Assembly (NCBI GenBank): GCA_963556145.1
Contig: OY744472.1
Coordinates: 186,001-250,000 of the forward strand
DNA: 64,000 bases
DNA from: Hygrocybe punicea
Lineage: Eukaryota; Basidiomycota; Agaricomycetes; Agaricales; Hygrophoraceae
Reading direction: 5' to 3'
Shown here piece by piece: positions 22,758-35,590 of this stretch. Made by a program: the position numbers and the translations under genes. The notes beneath the pieces were generated by a model. It worked only from the letters and a program-made list of their open reading frames with translations. It was not told the DNA's origin and did not search any database. Every line of letters starts with the position of its first letter. Position 1 is the first letter of the stretch.

Positions 22758-24735
22758 CACATCAGGACTTTCCACATTTAGTCAGGATCTAAAGTGATTT
22801 CTAAAGTTAGCACCAAAATATAATCTTTAGATTTACATTTAGGCCTAGCCTAAATATTGAATTTAAGTCACAAATAAATGTATATCTAAATTATTTATTT
22901 ATTTTCATCTTTAGGTTATTCTTGCAATCAAAATAATTATCAGATCTATATTGTAAGGGGAAAGTATAATTTAGTTCCAAGTTTACTCAAATTTCTAGTC
23001 CAAATTTAGGCATCACCTAAAGGCAGGCCAAAATTAAAACTTTCGGTAGCGTTAAAATAATAAATTTAATAATTATCAAAATGTAAGATTTTCGGCAGCT
23101 ATTTAAATTCAAAGTTGTTGTTAGATCTAAAGCTATTGCCCGCGCCATTGCCCGCTCGTCGCCCGCCCGTCGCCCACCCATTGCCCACCCATCTCCCAAT
23201 CTTACCTCACGAGCCCAGCTCCAACGTCAATTGACATGGTGGTGGGGTTCGTGAGGTGATGACAGAGGTAGGGGGAGAGGCAGGTGGGGGAGATGGCGGG
23301 GGCGACAAGGGTGTACGGGGGCACGACAGAATGAGAGCGGGGAGATGGCAGGGGCACGATAGGATGGGAGGGTGACGAGCGTGGGTGATGAGGGTGTGGG
23401 AGATGGCGGGGGCACGATAGGATGGGAGGGCGACGAGGGTGTAGGTGATGAGGTGTGGGAGATGGCGTGGGCATGGCACGATGGGATGGGAGGAGATGGC
23501 GTGGGGGACGAGGGAGTGGGAGGGTGAGGAGATGGCGTGGGCGTGGGCGACAAGGGTGTGGCGTGGGCGACGAGGGTGTGGATGACGAGGGTGTGGGAGA
23601 TGGCGTGGGGTGTGGGCGAGGGAGGTGATGGCGGAGGTGGCTTGGCGGGAGATGGCGTTGGCGATGAGGGTGAGGGAGATGGCGTGGACATGGGTGAGGG
23701 AGATGGCGGGGGCACGATGGGAGGGCGACGAGAGGGTGTGGGAGATTGCGTGGTGATGGGATGGGATGGTGGGGAGATGGCGTGGGTGTGGACGAGGGAG
23801 ATGGCGCGGGCATGGCCATGGGGGATCCAATTTTGGATGGGTTAGATGTGGGCGACGAGAGCGTGGGCGACGAGAGTGTGGCGATGAGAGCGTGGGCAAT
23901 GAGAGCGTGGCGACGGCGTGGCGATGAGCGTCGCGTGTGCGACGAGGGTGCGGCGTGGGCGACAAGGGTGTGGGAGATGGCGAGTGTGAGGAGAGATGGC
24001 GACGACGACGAGGGAGATGGGAGATGGCATGGGTGTGGACGAGGGAGATGATGGGGAGGGCGGAGGTGTGGGCGACGGCTTGGCAGGAAATCGAGGGTGG
24101 GAAATGGCGGCGAGGGCGAGGGAGATGGCGTGGGGTGTGGGAGATCGTCATACTTGGGCAGGGGAGATGCCGGGGATGGGATGAGCGGGAGCGGGAGAGA
24201 TGGCGAGATGGCATCACGGTGGGTGTGAGGTCGAAAAAAAAAATTTGATTGGTTTTGTCGACGTCGGAGCTGGGTTCAGGTCATGATTGGGAGGTGGGCG
24301 ACGGGTGGGCGATGGGTGGGCGATGGGTGGACGACGGGTGGGCGATTGCGCGGGCAATAGCTTTAGTTCTGATTGAAATTTGGAATGTTGATAACCGCCG
24401 AAATTTCTTTTTTTGATAACTATTAAATCCATTATTTTAGTCACACTGAAAGTTTAAATTTTGGCCTGCCTTTGGATGAAACCTAAATTTAGACTAGCAA
24501 ATTTGAGTAAACTTGTAGCGAAATTCTGTTTTCCTTCCACAATTTAGAACAGGTCATCATTTTAATTGTAAAACTAGTCTAAAGATGAAACTAAATAAAT
24601 ACTTTAGATGTACATTTATTTGTGACTTAAATTCAATATTTAGGCTAGGCCTAAATGTAAATCTAAAAATTATATTTTTCCGCTCACTTTAGAAACCACT
24701 TTAGACCCCAACTAAATGTTGGAACTCCTGAGGTG
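22758..24735. mobile_element. TIR element with long inverted arms and a G-rich tandem core
   Basis: The outer 350-400 bp on each side are imperfect inverted copies. The left end, CATCAGGACTTTCCACATTT, matches the complement of the right end, and the shared internal part contains AAATATTGAATTTAAGTCAC (left, about 22850). Both arms carry subterminal runs of GTGGGCGATGG-like units (left about 23150-23200, complement; right about 24295-24350). No transposase is present, so the element is non-autonomous. The ends are approximate and no target duplication could be fixed. Confidence 0.78.
23225..24235. repeat. G-rich minisatellite core of the TIR element
   Basis: About 1 kb of irregular tandem units of the type GGGAGATGGCGTGGGCGA plus CGAGGGTGTG. 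Strand asymmetry is extreme: G-rich on plus, C-rich on minus. The long His/Pro/Ser-rich open frames on the minus strand are a consequence of this repetition and are not treated as genes. Confidence 0.88.
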
Positions 24736-25568
24736 TGAAGAATAAAGAGGAAAACTCCCAATCTAGGCGGCTCCTGAAACAATAGCAGACAGTCATCACT
24801 CCCTGAAGTCTATCCTGCTGAACAAGCATTAGAAAGGGTGTAGTTGATTGAAAGCGAGAGGATTAGCACCTATCGAGGTTTGCAGTAATGAGAACTCACG
24901 GGCCGAATGCGCACGAGAGTCTGTCAAAAAGCCACAAACTTGGACCTATTTGCCGACACCTCCGCGTCTTATCCAGTTATCCGTTGTGGTTCAGAGTCAG
25001 CGAGCGCCCGCGGGTGGAAGGAAAATGGGATCATACGTAGTTGTGCCAGCAGAGGGGACTGTGGGTATTAATGCCCGGAGTGGGGCGCTGAAAGTGGTGC
25101 TGCCTTGTCGTGTCAATAAGAGAGAAAGGGTAGTTCGGAAGTCTAGGCTGGCCCGGGGCCTATGGCGGTGGAGGGCGGTCTGAAGGCTGGAAAGGGGAGT
25201 ACGTGCTGGGTGGGGAAGTATGACGGAGGTTGTTGTGACTGGGTCTGGGGGAAGACGGAAGAGAGGAGTGGGGATGATTGAGGATGTGAGTCCCCGCCTC
25301 CAGTTGAAGGTGGTGGCCGCTAGAGTTCAACCATAGGCTGAAGTGGAATAACATGACTCAGGGTCTCGGACATTCCCGAAGCCCTGAGTATATAACTAGT
25401 CTATGAACTAGGAGTACGATAAAATGTGCGTCCTCTAACATGGGATTACACAGGGGTACATATTTCGGTGGGGTTTCCTAGCATTGTAGATTTTACTCCT
25501 CAATGTTGACCACTGGCTCCTGCTAGTCATCTGAGCCTGAATTCCCAAGGACATTCTGGACCTCAAAA
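24736..25568. other. Region without a recognised gene
   Basis: One plus-strand open frame (24848-25183, 111 codons) and one minus frame (25354-25160) have no recognisable motifs. The right part is the left flank of the copia insertion. Confidence 0.35.
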
Positions 25569-25573
25569 GTCCA

Positions 25574-25825
25574 TATTGAATTTAGTTAAGGCTATAATGA
25601 AGAACACGAGGAACTCAGTCGGCAGGTATATGAACGACTGAGGTGTCAACTACACTAGGTTAGGTATAAATCCTATTGAGAAATAGGAGGATTGCTACGG
25701 AAACAGGAGGTATGCAGAAAGGGGGCATGAAATGGTAGTAAGTAACCAATATGAAACAAGAGTCCATGTAAAACATAAAGGGGGGCATACTGGGAAAAGG
25801 TATCCGTTGGTTTGCTAACCCAACA
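25574..25825 (-). repeat. 3-prime LTR of the old copia element
   Basis: 252 bp, TATTGAATTTAG at the left and CTAACCCAACA at the right on the plus strand. It pairs with the LTR at 28853-29104. Confidence 0.92.
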
Positions 25826-25832
25826 CTCCCCC

Positions 25833-28800
25833 TCAAACCAATAATCCGAGAGCCTTCGCGAAGTGCTTCAGTTTGAAGCTGGGTAATGCTTTTGTGAGGG
25901 TGTCTGCAGTCATGTCGTTGGTAGGGCAATAAATAAGTTTGATGTGGCCTTCATTTGAGATGAAGCGGATAAAGTGGTAATGGATGTTGATATATTTGGT
26001 GCGCTCATGAAATTTGCCATCGTTGGTGAGTGCGATAGCGGATTGGTTGTTGCAATATATTTTGGTGGGATTTTGAAGGGGACAGAATAATTCAGTGATA
26101 AGCTGCTGCAACCAAATCACCTCACGTGATGCATAACTAGACATGACATATTCTGCTTCCGTTGTTGATAGTGTGACAAGTTCTTGTTTCTTCGAACTCC
26201 ACAACACCACGCCACCATTGATTAAGAACATGTACCCAGATATCACATGCCAGTGCTCTTGCGAGGTGCCATCTGCATCTGTAAAACCCTCAAGACCTTG
26301 GCCTCCTGCATTTCCTCCATAGGTGAGTTCCCATCCCTTCATGCCATTGAGATAACAAAAAATCCTCTTCACAGCGCTCCAGTGGACCTCCCCTGGGTTT
26401 TCCGAGAATGGAGCCACCATGGAGACGGCAAATGCGATGTCGGGGCGTGTACCAATCGCTGCATACATGAGAGATCTGATTGCCTCACGATAAGGTATTT
26501 TCTTCATCCTTGCTATGTCTTGAATGGTTTGGGGGCATTAATGTTTCGAATAGGTCATTGTGGGGTCAATCAGGGTTGAAATGGGCTTCAAATCATCGAA
26601 ATTGAAGTGTCAGATAGTTGTTTCGATATATGCCGTTTGGGACAGGTGTAACATTTGTTCGTTGCAATCGCGAGTGACCTTGAAGCCGAGGAGCCAGGAA
26701 ATGGGGCCTAAATCAGTGAGTCGAAATTTCTTGTGTATCTTCAGCTTGAGATCAGCTAATATCACTGCATTGCTACCACACAGCACACAGTCATTGATGT
26801 GGATGGTTACCAATACAATATCCATGCCAATATGAGCATAGAAGATGCCAAAATGGCCTCCGATCGATGAAGATTTAGTGTCCCAAGGGCACGACAAAGA
26901 GTATTGTACCATTTCCTTCCCCCTTGCTTTAATCCATATAACACCTTCAGCTTCAATACGAAAATCCTGCGGTCAGCTGTCTCATATTTGGGAGGTTGTT
27001 CCATGTATATATCTTCCCCTTCGTCAAGTTCTCCATTCAGGTATGCACTGTGAAAATTGAAGCAATCAATATGCCAGTCATTTCGGGCCACAATTGCCAA
27101 GATTGTCCACATAGATGCAAGCCATACGATGGGGGCGAATGTCTCATAGTGATCAATGCCATAGATTTGGGTAAAACTGCGTGCGACAAGTTGTGCTTTG
27201 TATTTTCACCAGCTGAGTTTTTCTTTATGCGAAAAACCCATCTACTGTCTATGACATTAGTGTTTGCAGGGTGTTCAACAACAACCCAAGTGCCCACCGC
27301 ATTTAAAATGGTGAGTTCAGCATGGATCACAGCTTCCTATTTGGGCCAATTGAACCAGCATTTTGCTTCTTCAAGGGTAGGCTCAATCGCATCAGCCTTG
27401 GACATAGCAGCTGACATGGCATATTCAAAAGCATTTGCAGCAGTGTCTTCACTATTATCAGGAGTCACAGAAGGGTCCTCCACATTTTCCAGCATTTTCT
27501 CCAGTGTGGTGCCATGTTGGATACCACGAGGGAGTAGAGGGTCAACTTTTTGGCCACCATTGTGGCTAATGCCAGATTGGAGGTGATGGATGTATTCTGA
27601 TTCCTTTCGGATGCATTTGGGTTGACCTTCAGGATCAGCAGGTTCAAAATTTGTGCCTAGGTGGTTGGGGACTGACAGGACTGTCATAACCATTGGGGTA
27701 GCAGTGGGGATGGCGCGATTGCTATCCTCAGGCTCCCCCTCAAGCATGACAACATGGGGAACAGCTACCCAATCATCAAAATGGATGCTCCGCTTGACAG
27801 ACACAGTGCAGGGATCAGGCCAGTAAATCCTGTGGCTGCAGCTTTCCTCATCAAAACCAACCCAGTGGCCAATACGAGAATGACCATCAAGCTCGGTGCA
27901 CGAGTCATCATGCACCCAAACCCTGGTGCCAAACTCGTGGAGATCGGATAAGTTGGGCTTCTTGCCAGTGAGCATTTGGTACGGTGTCTTACCATCAAGC
28001 GCCCAAGTTGAAGTACAGTTTTTCAAGTAAACGGCATGCATGACAGCCTCACCCTACAAGGACTTAGGCAAACCACTGGCATGAAGCATTGCATGAACCT
28101 TCTCAAGAAGGGTGTGATTGAGGTGCTCGGTGACCCCATTATACTCTGGTGTATCATGTACGGTGAGCTTCCTAATGATACTGTTCTTGGCGAGAAATTC
28201 ATCAAATGGACCATTCATGTACTCTCCACCATGATCAGAATGGAGAATCCTGATTGTAGCATCATGTTGCCTCTTTGCCCAAGCACAGTAATTCTGGAAA
28301 GAGTCAAAGGTCTTATCCTTGGTCCACTGAAGGTAAACATTGGTGAATCGCGTGTGGTCATCAGTGAAGCTGACATAGTACTCCTTTTTACTCTTAGTCA
28401 TCATGGATGCAGGTCCCCACAAATCAGAATGGACCTTGTTGCTGAAGGATTTTGCTCTAGCTGCGACACATTCGCAAGTGATGGGCTTCTGAGTAGCCTT
28501 TGCAAACTCAAGGGAAGGAGGTAGGGCCTCAGAGAGGCCCTTCCGAATTGTCGCTTCCCCTGAGTGCCACTTCTCCAGGTCTTTCTTGAAGGCTTCGACA
28601 GCAGTCTGCTTGACAGATGTCAAGGTACCTGTCAGTGATGGATGTGGATTCACGGGCTCAGAACCAGTCCCATCAATGTGCTTTTTCAGCATGTGTGATG
28701 CAGACTCAAGTTTGACGCTATCCTGGAACAAGATCCAGTTTGAGCTATCAGAACGAAGCTTTGGGAGAGTGAAAGACTTGGTGGCCTTGGTGGTGGTCAT
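25833..28800 (-). pseudogene. Copia Gag-Pol remnant with an in-frame internal deletion
   Basis: ATG at 28800 (MTTTKATKSFTLPKLRSDSS) opens a Gag N-terminus. By about residue 90-120 the frame runs straight into integrase sequence (KVHSDLWGPA, VSFTDDHTRF, HSDHGGEYMNGPFDEF), so the rest of Gag, the protease and the integrase zinc finger are missing. RT follows in broken frames (FNFHSAYLNGELDEGEDIYM, VLYGLKQGGRKWY). The YVDD-equivalent reads IHINDC, with Asp replaced by Asn. RNase H is recognisable (FTDADGTSQEHWHVISGY, STTEAEYV, the final block near NDMTADTLTKAL). Several stops and shifts occur between 28041 and 26507. It cannot be active. Confidence 0.88.
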
Positions 28801-28852
28801 TTTATGAAAGGAGGTGAGTCGTTGGCCAGTTCAAAGCTCAGGGCTCATAACC

Positions 28853-29104
28853 TATTGAATTTAGTTAAGGCTATAATGAAGAACATGAGGAACTCAGTTG
28901 GGGGGTATACGAACGACTGAGGTGTCAACTACACTAAGTTAGGTATAAATCCTCTTGAGAAATAGGAAGATTGCTATGGAAACAGGAGGTACACAGAAAG
29001 GGGGCATGAAACAGTAGTAAGTAACCAGTATGAAACAAGAGTCCATGTAAAACATAAAGGGAGGCATACTGGGAAAAGGTATCTATTGGTTTGCTAACCC
29101 AACA
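28853..29104 (-). repeat. 5-prime LTR of the old copia element
   Basis: 252 bp; partner of the LTR at 25574-25825 with roughly 93 percent identity by eye. Confidence 0.92.
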
Positions 29105-29180
29105 GTCCGCAAGTCTGCCAGAGTGGCAGAGTCTGCCAGTAACAGTAGTCATGGTAGTCTTTACATCGTAGTCCAATGCC

Positions 29181-32170
29181 ATGCTCATAATACATGATGT
29201 CCTCACTCCTGGTCCAGGTGAGCCTCATGACGACCAATTTCTCACAGTAATGAACTTCATCAACACCGCTGCATGGCTTCAAAATGAGATCATTCTAGCT
29301 CAGCCAGCAAACCACCCACCTGAAGAACCACCTGCTGTCCTGCCCATCTGTTGTCGAGTTCCTTCCCCCGCCCCCTCATCCTCGACTTTTGGAGCATTTT
29401 CAAGCACACGATATGGCAAATACTGATGTCACCAAAGGACCATTCAATGGACGAAGTTTTTCAGTTGCATGGACATGATCTTGGCTTCCATGAGTCTTTC
29501 ATGTCATAAGTATAGTACCTAGCTAATTCTGTCATAAATAGCTTCACCACGCAGTTTGTACCCACCCCAACACCACTGCCTCAACACGGATTGTGATCAA
29601 TGCCAACAGGGCCTCAGTTTGAAGAAGGCAGAGCCTTTACAGGCTGTCCTTTACACATTTGGTAACGGTGCACTCCCTGTGTGGAATGTACCATTGTACT
29701 GTGAGGGTGCATCTGTATTTCCCATGAACCACACTTCTCTCTTATTTATATATATGTAGCTTGTCATATGTGCTACCACCATGAATACTACGTGAAAAAT
29801 GGCATGGATTGCCATTGCTTCTTGTTCTCATAGTAGGTAGAGTGCCAAAATGGGACATTGAAGTGCCTGCTGAAAACCTGAGCAACCTGTGCCCCATCAA
29901 CTTCCTCACATGCCAAGAAACCCAGGCAAGAGGGCTTACCGGCACATTAGGAACAGGTAACATACCGTTTCAACGGAATGGGGGGAGGGGTCATGTTGAG
30001 GATGTAAGCTGCATTCCACATTCACATTTTGCCAAGATTGGTGAAGGAGCTGGTAGCTGCAACATCTCGGTGTTCTGGCCGAGGATGAAACACAGAAGTC
30101 ACTTGACCAGCAAATGGGCTACTTTGGTGCCAGTGGAGATACAATCTTATTGGTTAACAGAAATCGTATACCCAGGCATACTCCACTGTGCAAATACAGC
30201 CACCTTGCCATATGTGGATTACACGATGGAGGAGTGAAGATGGAAATTGACTGGAAAACAATACCCACTCACCAAGACAACAAGCATTGATTTGACCAAG
30301 CTAACAGAGATGCAGAAAAGGATGTGGGCAATCATCAAACAAAACCCAAACAAATACGATATGTTTGGGTCATTCTTTTTTGTTGCAGATATCCGAGGAA
30401 TCAAATGGTCGACAACTGTCATTGTTGGTGACCATGGAACACCTTACCAGTTACTTTGCAAAAATTATCCAAGCATGGATTGGGAGTACATGATGGATAG
30501 GCAGCATGGACAACTGTTCATAGACCTAGGCATGGGCTTCCACCCTGACCCTGATAGCCAGGAACCACTCATTGGACTGTGGAGATTGGATAAAACCCAT
30601 GCTTCATATGCAGCTGCAGGTATGAAGGCTGGCAACATTCACCACCTCAATACACTGTGAAACTATGGTGGAATGCAGAGTGAAATGACCCTAGCACGTG
30701 CTGCTGCTGTGCAGCTGATTTTTCGGTCAACTTACAATCTCTGCTTTAACATCATCCGTCGTCCTGGAGGTGATAATTATTTCTGTGAGGATTCTGATGC
30801 CCACGATGTGAATTGAAACTTCCTGGAATACATCAAAAGATACCATGGCTTGTTCATGGGAGCCACAACAAAGTCTTATGGAGTTCGAGAGGAGATACGT
30901 GGGAGTGGAGCTGCAATCAAGTTAGCGATGTTGAATGCTCCTAAAAAGGTGTGTGTGTCAACCATGAGGAATCAAAATAACCAAATAATAATGAAGCTTG
31001 TATGTGAACAAGATGCAGGAATACCTTCAGCATGAACCCATACTCTGGGTGAAGTCAAGCACATTCCTTAACTTCTTGTCTTGTCAGCTTCTGGAATTAA
31101 AGAACCTACAAGTGATGCTCTTTAAACAACCAACACTAAACTACAAGCTTCACACTGCTTTAATCATGCATTTAATTCAACACATTGTCATCACCCCCAA
31201 ACCCACCTTCAGTTTCCTACGAAATGCGATGGTGGATGTCCAGTTTGGACCAACGATTGAACGGTTTGGCATGTTCTTTCTACATGACCTAAACCTTTCA
31301 ACAGGAGTTGTAATGGTTCTAGAAAAGGTTGACTGTCAGGAAGTCACAACAGCCATGAAACATGCAAAACACAAGCCTAAACAACTGACACAGCCAGAAA
31401 CCTCTTGTCCAAATTCCTTGTACCCTCTTGGCGATTCTCCACCATGGACTGATGTTGTGTCCACCATGGCCACACAACCGGAATTGCTTATGATGGAGTG
31501 GTTTTGGGATGAAATGTGGGCCAGTCATTGAAGAGCCAGTTCACTGTTTATCCAGTTTATGGTTGACATGTGGCTGACTGTCAATGGAACAACACTTCAA
31601 GGACCTCTGCCTCATTCAAACACACTTGAAGAAGCCATGGGCACATGGAGTCTGAGAGCATTAATGGGGTTGTTGGAACACTGCACTTTCCTACCATCCA
31701 GCCACAACCTGGAGGGTCCTGTTAATGGGAGACATACCAGAAGCCTTCGTGATATGGTCAAAGTGTTTTTCCCTGAACAGGGAAAGGAATTCCGGCCAAA
31801 TTCAGTCTGGTTACCTTTTGTGAACAGAGGTTACCTACAGAAATACGCTGAAGTTGTGGAGATGATGACTGTGGGAGCTAAAAAAGATCTGGATCGGGCA
31901 CTGCATATTATCTTTGACAGGCTTCAGTGTCTTCCCCTCTCATTGCCCTGCACATCGAAAGGACCTGGTAAAATCTGGAGCACGAAACAGGGATCCATTC
32001 AATTTCTGACTAATCCAGTCTACTATCGACTTCAAAAAATTGGCCCACCAAGAAAAAACCAACCACGGCGATCAATGAAAGTGAAGGCATCAGCAATGAT
32101 GATTGAAGCATGTCTTGTAGAGGAGCATCAAGGCATCCCAGCAAATGTGACCACGAGAGTAAGGCGTTGA
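29181..32170 (+). pseudogene. Decayed gene of an uncharacterised mushroom family
   Basis: The best-preserved stretches are 30247-30660 (LTKLTEMQKRMWAIIKQNP, FFFVADIRGIKWS, VGDHGTPYQLLCKNYPS, DLGMGFHPDPD) and 31559-32170 (FFPEQGKEFRPNSVWLPFVN, RLQCLPLSLPCTSKGPGKIW, SIQFLTNPVYYRLQKIG). Intervening parts include RPGGDNYFCEDSDAHD (about 30765) and TKSYGVREEIRG (about 30873), but stops such as the TGA after 30657 and several frame changes break it. I recall these motifs from a large uncharacterised agaricomycete family. The N-terminal limit is uncertain; 29181 is only the first related-looking open stretch. Confidence 0.5.
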
Positions 32171-32639
32171 GACAAATGGAAACAGAAGAGACTGGCAATG
32201 ACCAGAGCATGTGGCAAACGGGTCAAAAAACCAAAGGCCATATCTTCTGGAACGAACACTGATTCAGAATGAAACCAGTCAGATGGTGGGTTGTCACACT
32301 TTATTATGAGCTCAACACCACTGCCATGGATGCCAGAACATGGTCCATTGGAATCACAAGATGATGGGCCAATGACAAGTTTGTTTGGATCAGAAGATGG
32401 AACAGCAGATGAGAGGAGAAGCAGAGGAGTGTCTGTGGCCCATGAACTTGGGCATAAACCTAATCAAACCCACAAAGCCATGAGTGACCCATGAAGGTCT
32501 GCAAGAATTCAGAAGTTGAAACTGGGTGAGATTGAAAAGAGCAATAACTATGGTAATGTGATTCGTGCTTAATCTCCTTTGGCCCCAAATAATGTGATGT
32601 AATTCATTCTCTAGGGACATTGACTAGAGCATCTAAGAT

Positions 32640-32905
32640 GAGATTGCAGGGAGGAATCCATGAGAAACAGGAAGAGGAAGAGGAAGAGGAAGGAGGAAAG
32701 GAAGAAGAGATGCAAATGAACAGGAGGTATGATAAATTTGACTAGAGAGAGTGGCTGATAGTAAAACTCAAATCCACAGAGGAACAAACTTGGGTTATGG
32801 CAATAGAATTGCCAATACCAATAAGAGAGGGACAAGTTGGAGGTATTTGGCTCAGGAGGAAGAGGAAGAGGAAGAGGAGGGGGAGGAGGAAGAGGAGATT
32901 GCACC
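32640..32905. repeat. Two GGAAGA-rich low-complexity tracts
   Basis: Purine-only runs built on GGAAGA/GAGGAA at about 32668-32715 and 32850-32897, separated by 135 bp of unique sequence. The Pro/Leu-rich minus-strand open frames over them are artefacts of composition. Confidence 0.7.
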
Positions 32906-33060
32906 ACAAATCTGAGTTATTACAGCAGCATGGGCTCATTGAGAAAGAGGTCTACTTGAGATGAATTCTGAATGTATAAAAAAGATATATTGGGAGAAAG
33001 GACATATGTAATAGCCACTACATAGAGAAAGGTGAGATTGAATGTATGTAACCATAGCCA

Positions 33061-33230
33061 GTTAAGATCATTCTTGTTTTCAGGAGAAGTTTTAATTTGC
33101 TGAATGAGAAAAAAAGGTAGGGCAAGACATGTGAAGGCATGCTTTGGCAGCATGCCATCAAATGTCTTGCCCTACCTGTTTTTCTCATTCAGCAAATTAA
33201 AACTTTTTCTGAAAACAAGAATGATCTTAA
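33061..33230. repeat. Near-perfect 170-bp palindrome
   Basis: Arms 33061-33142 and 33150-33230 pair almost completely around a 7-nt loop (TTTGGCA) between GGCATGC and GCATGCC. The ends read GTTAAGATCATTC and GAATGATCTTAAC. It could be a tiny fold-back MITE or a hairpin-forming locus. No flanking duplication was found. Confidence 0.88.
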
Positions 33231-33275
33231 CCCTAAGCTGTATGCTGATCATAATCCTGGTTTTGGGATGCAACC

Positions 33276-33308
33276 TAGGGTTAGGGTTTACATGTAGGGT
33301 TAGGGTTT
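33276..33308 (+). repeat. Short telomere-like motif pair
   Basis: TAGGGTTAGGGTTT occurs twice (33276-33289 and 33295-33308), separated by ACATG. It matches the TTAGGG telomere unit of filamentous fungi for two repeats each, too short to be a telomere. Confidence 0.6.
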
Positions 33309-33493
33309 AATGTCCAATGCTCCACAACTACTTGACAGAATTTCAAAATTTTAATGCCACTAGGGTTATGAATTATTTCGAGAATTATGGTGAATTTTTC
33401 AGAATTTTTGGAATGAGTGTTTTGATATACATATCAGTAAATGGAGCCATAATGAATGATTGAGGAGGCTTGTGAATGGGCTGAGAAAGGGGC

Positions 33494-33790
33494 TGTGAGA
33501 GACTCAGTCACGAAGGATAAAATGGACTGATATTGTACTACCTGTGAGAGACTGAGTACAAATGGTGAGAGAAGAACAAAGACTACCGGAGAAGAATCTC
33601 ACCTCAGTCACGAAGGATAAAATGGACTGAGGGAAGTGCGAGAAGGAAATGGAGGTATATAAGGGAAGCTGTGAACATGTGAAAATGGGAACGGATGTAT
33701 AATGACATAGTTACGAGGGAACAAGGTGACGTAGGGAATGTGTATCGTGACTAAGAAGGAAAGAAAGGTGTCGCTATTGACTATCTAACA
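33494..33790 (-). repeat. 3-prime LTR of the young copia element
   Basis: 297 bp; contains two copies of CTCAGTCACGAAGGATAAAA and a GGTATATAAGG box in plus sense. It pairs with 44368-44664. Confidence 0.93.
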
Positions 33791-34680
33791 CAGCCCCTCA
33801 ATGAGACACCAAACCGAGGCCGGTGACGTGAGTGTCGTGAAGATCACGATGAAGAGACTTTGTCAGGATGTTGGCAACGTTCTCGGCGGTGGGAACCCAG
33901 TTGATGGAAAAAGTGCCGGACTCGACGTGTTCCCGGATAAAGTGAAATTTGATGTTGATGTGCTTCGAGCGAGAGTGATGAGAAGAATTTGATGCGAGTG
34001 AGATGGAGCCCTCATTGTCGCCAGCAACGGGAATCAGGGTGACGTAAGGGAGGGTGACTTGATCAAGGGATGAGCGTAGCCAGAGACCAGTTTGGATACA
34101 GAGTGTGAGAGCCATGTATTCAGATTCCGTCAACGATAGAGCGACCGTCCGCTGCTTCTTCGAGCCCCAATCTATAAGGCAACGGCCATAAAACCAACAA
34201 TGACCAGAGACAGAGACCCAATCTTGCAGGCCAGCCCAGTCTGAATCCGAAAAAGCCGAGAGGCCCACAGGGGCGGCGGAAGCCTCATAGTGGATAGCGA
34301 AATCCTGCGTGCCCTTAAGATAGCGCAACACGCGTTTGGCGGCAGCGAGGTGGTCCGGGCATGGGCAGGAGTTATGTTGGGCAAGACAATTAACGGAGTA
34401 GGATATGTCTGGGTGGGTGCATATGGACAGGAACAAGAGACGCCCCATGAGTGCCTGGAACTCCACGCGTACATCGCTAACGGGGCCATCGGTGGAGAGA
34501 GAGCACGGAGACTCCATAGGGGTGGCGACAGGGTTGCAATCCAGAAGGTCGAAGTTGGAGAGGAGTGTGCGTATGTAGTCCCTCTGGTGCATCCACAGCT
34601 CGCGCGAGGCGAGGTCGCGTTCAAATTGGACGCCCAAAAAATGCGCCACGTCACCAAGATCCTTTAAGCCAAACTCGCGC

Positions 34681-35588
34681 TGTAGAGGGTCGACATCCCT
34701 CTGAGTCCGTATCCTCGATATATCACGAATCCGGACGAACCCGATGCCTCTATCCAACTCGCATTCGAACCCGACGTAACCCGACGCAACCCGACGTGAC
34801 GTGACATGACGTGACCCGACGTGACCGACATAACCCGACGTATGCCGCTTCGTCACAGCCGCTCTCAGACCAAATCCGGCAGCCTCAAACGCCTCGGAGT
34901 TCCAATTCCAGGAGATGGATCTCTTCGGACTCAATCCCCGACTTCGGATTTACTTTATTTATGCATCCCATCGTCCTTTCGGAGATATGTAGGACTTTCT
35001 AGATCTTTTCCTTGCATATTCGTTTTCCCCTCCATTTCCTGTCTTCGTTGCTTTGCAACCCCCCTTTCCACTTCCCCATTCCAGTGTTTCTTTGTAGTTT
35101 CTATCGGCCGAAGTAGACATGTCCGAAAGTAGCTACACACTCATGTACTATAAAAACGGTCCCCGACGACCGTACAAAATAACATACCCTTAGTCCCCGT
35201 TTCCCTCATAGTCAGAATCACCTTTTAATCCCTTCAAATGCTCGTCCACGTAGACCCTTAGCTTTTTATAGTCCTCTTCGTCGTCTTTATCGTTGTTCCC
35301 GTATATTTGTTCATTGTTTCCGACCCGACCCGACCCGACCCGCCGTACCCGACATCGTCGGCATCGTCGGGTTCTTCTTTATTTTTCCGTTTTCACTCCG
35401 TTCATCACCGGATTCGTCATTATTAGTCCAGTTTTATGCGGCGGCTTTACTTTTACTAACATTCCTTTACTTTTACTACTATTCCCGACACTGACTTATC
35501 CAGTCACTTCTACGCTGACACCCACAGGTTAGGATCTTTATATTATTTCTTTATATAGTTCCGAAGCCACCAAGAACCCGCATCTACA
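34681..35588 (+). repeat. 5-prime LTR of the nested element
   Basis: 908 bp with a promoter-like TATAAAA at 35149-35155 and a run of CCCGACGTGAC-type short repeats at about 34770-34840. Confidence 0.95.
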
Positions 35589-35590
35589 TC

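Larger units (their letters stand above)
25574..29104 (-). mobile_element. Ty1/copia retrotransposon, old and internally deleted
   Basis: Two 252-bp LTRs (25574-25825 and 28853-29104) run TGTTGG...CAATA in minus orientation and differ at about 17 positions, nearly all transitions. The flanks are GTCCA (25569-25573) and GTCCG (29105-29109), a 5-bp target duplication with one change. A polypurine tract (GGTTTGAGGGGGAG in minus sense, 25826-25839) adjoins the 3-prime LTR. The sequence after the 5-prime LTR, GGTTATGAGCCCTG, is a likely primer-binding site. Confidence 0.92.

Noticed and set aside
23202..24248. His/Pro/Ser-rich frames up to 336 codons
   Set aside because: They follow the G-rich minisatellite core of a TIR element; composition explains them.
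33276..33308. True telomere
   Set aside because: Only two short TTAGGG-type pairs; sequence continues for 30 kb on both sides.
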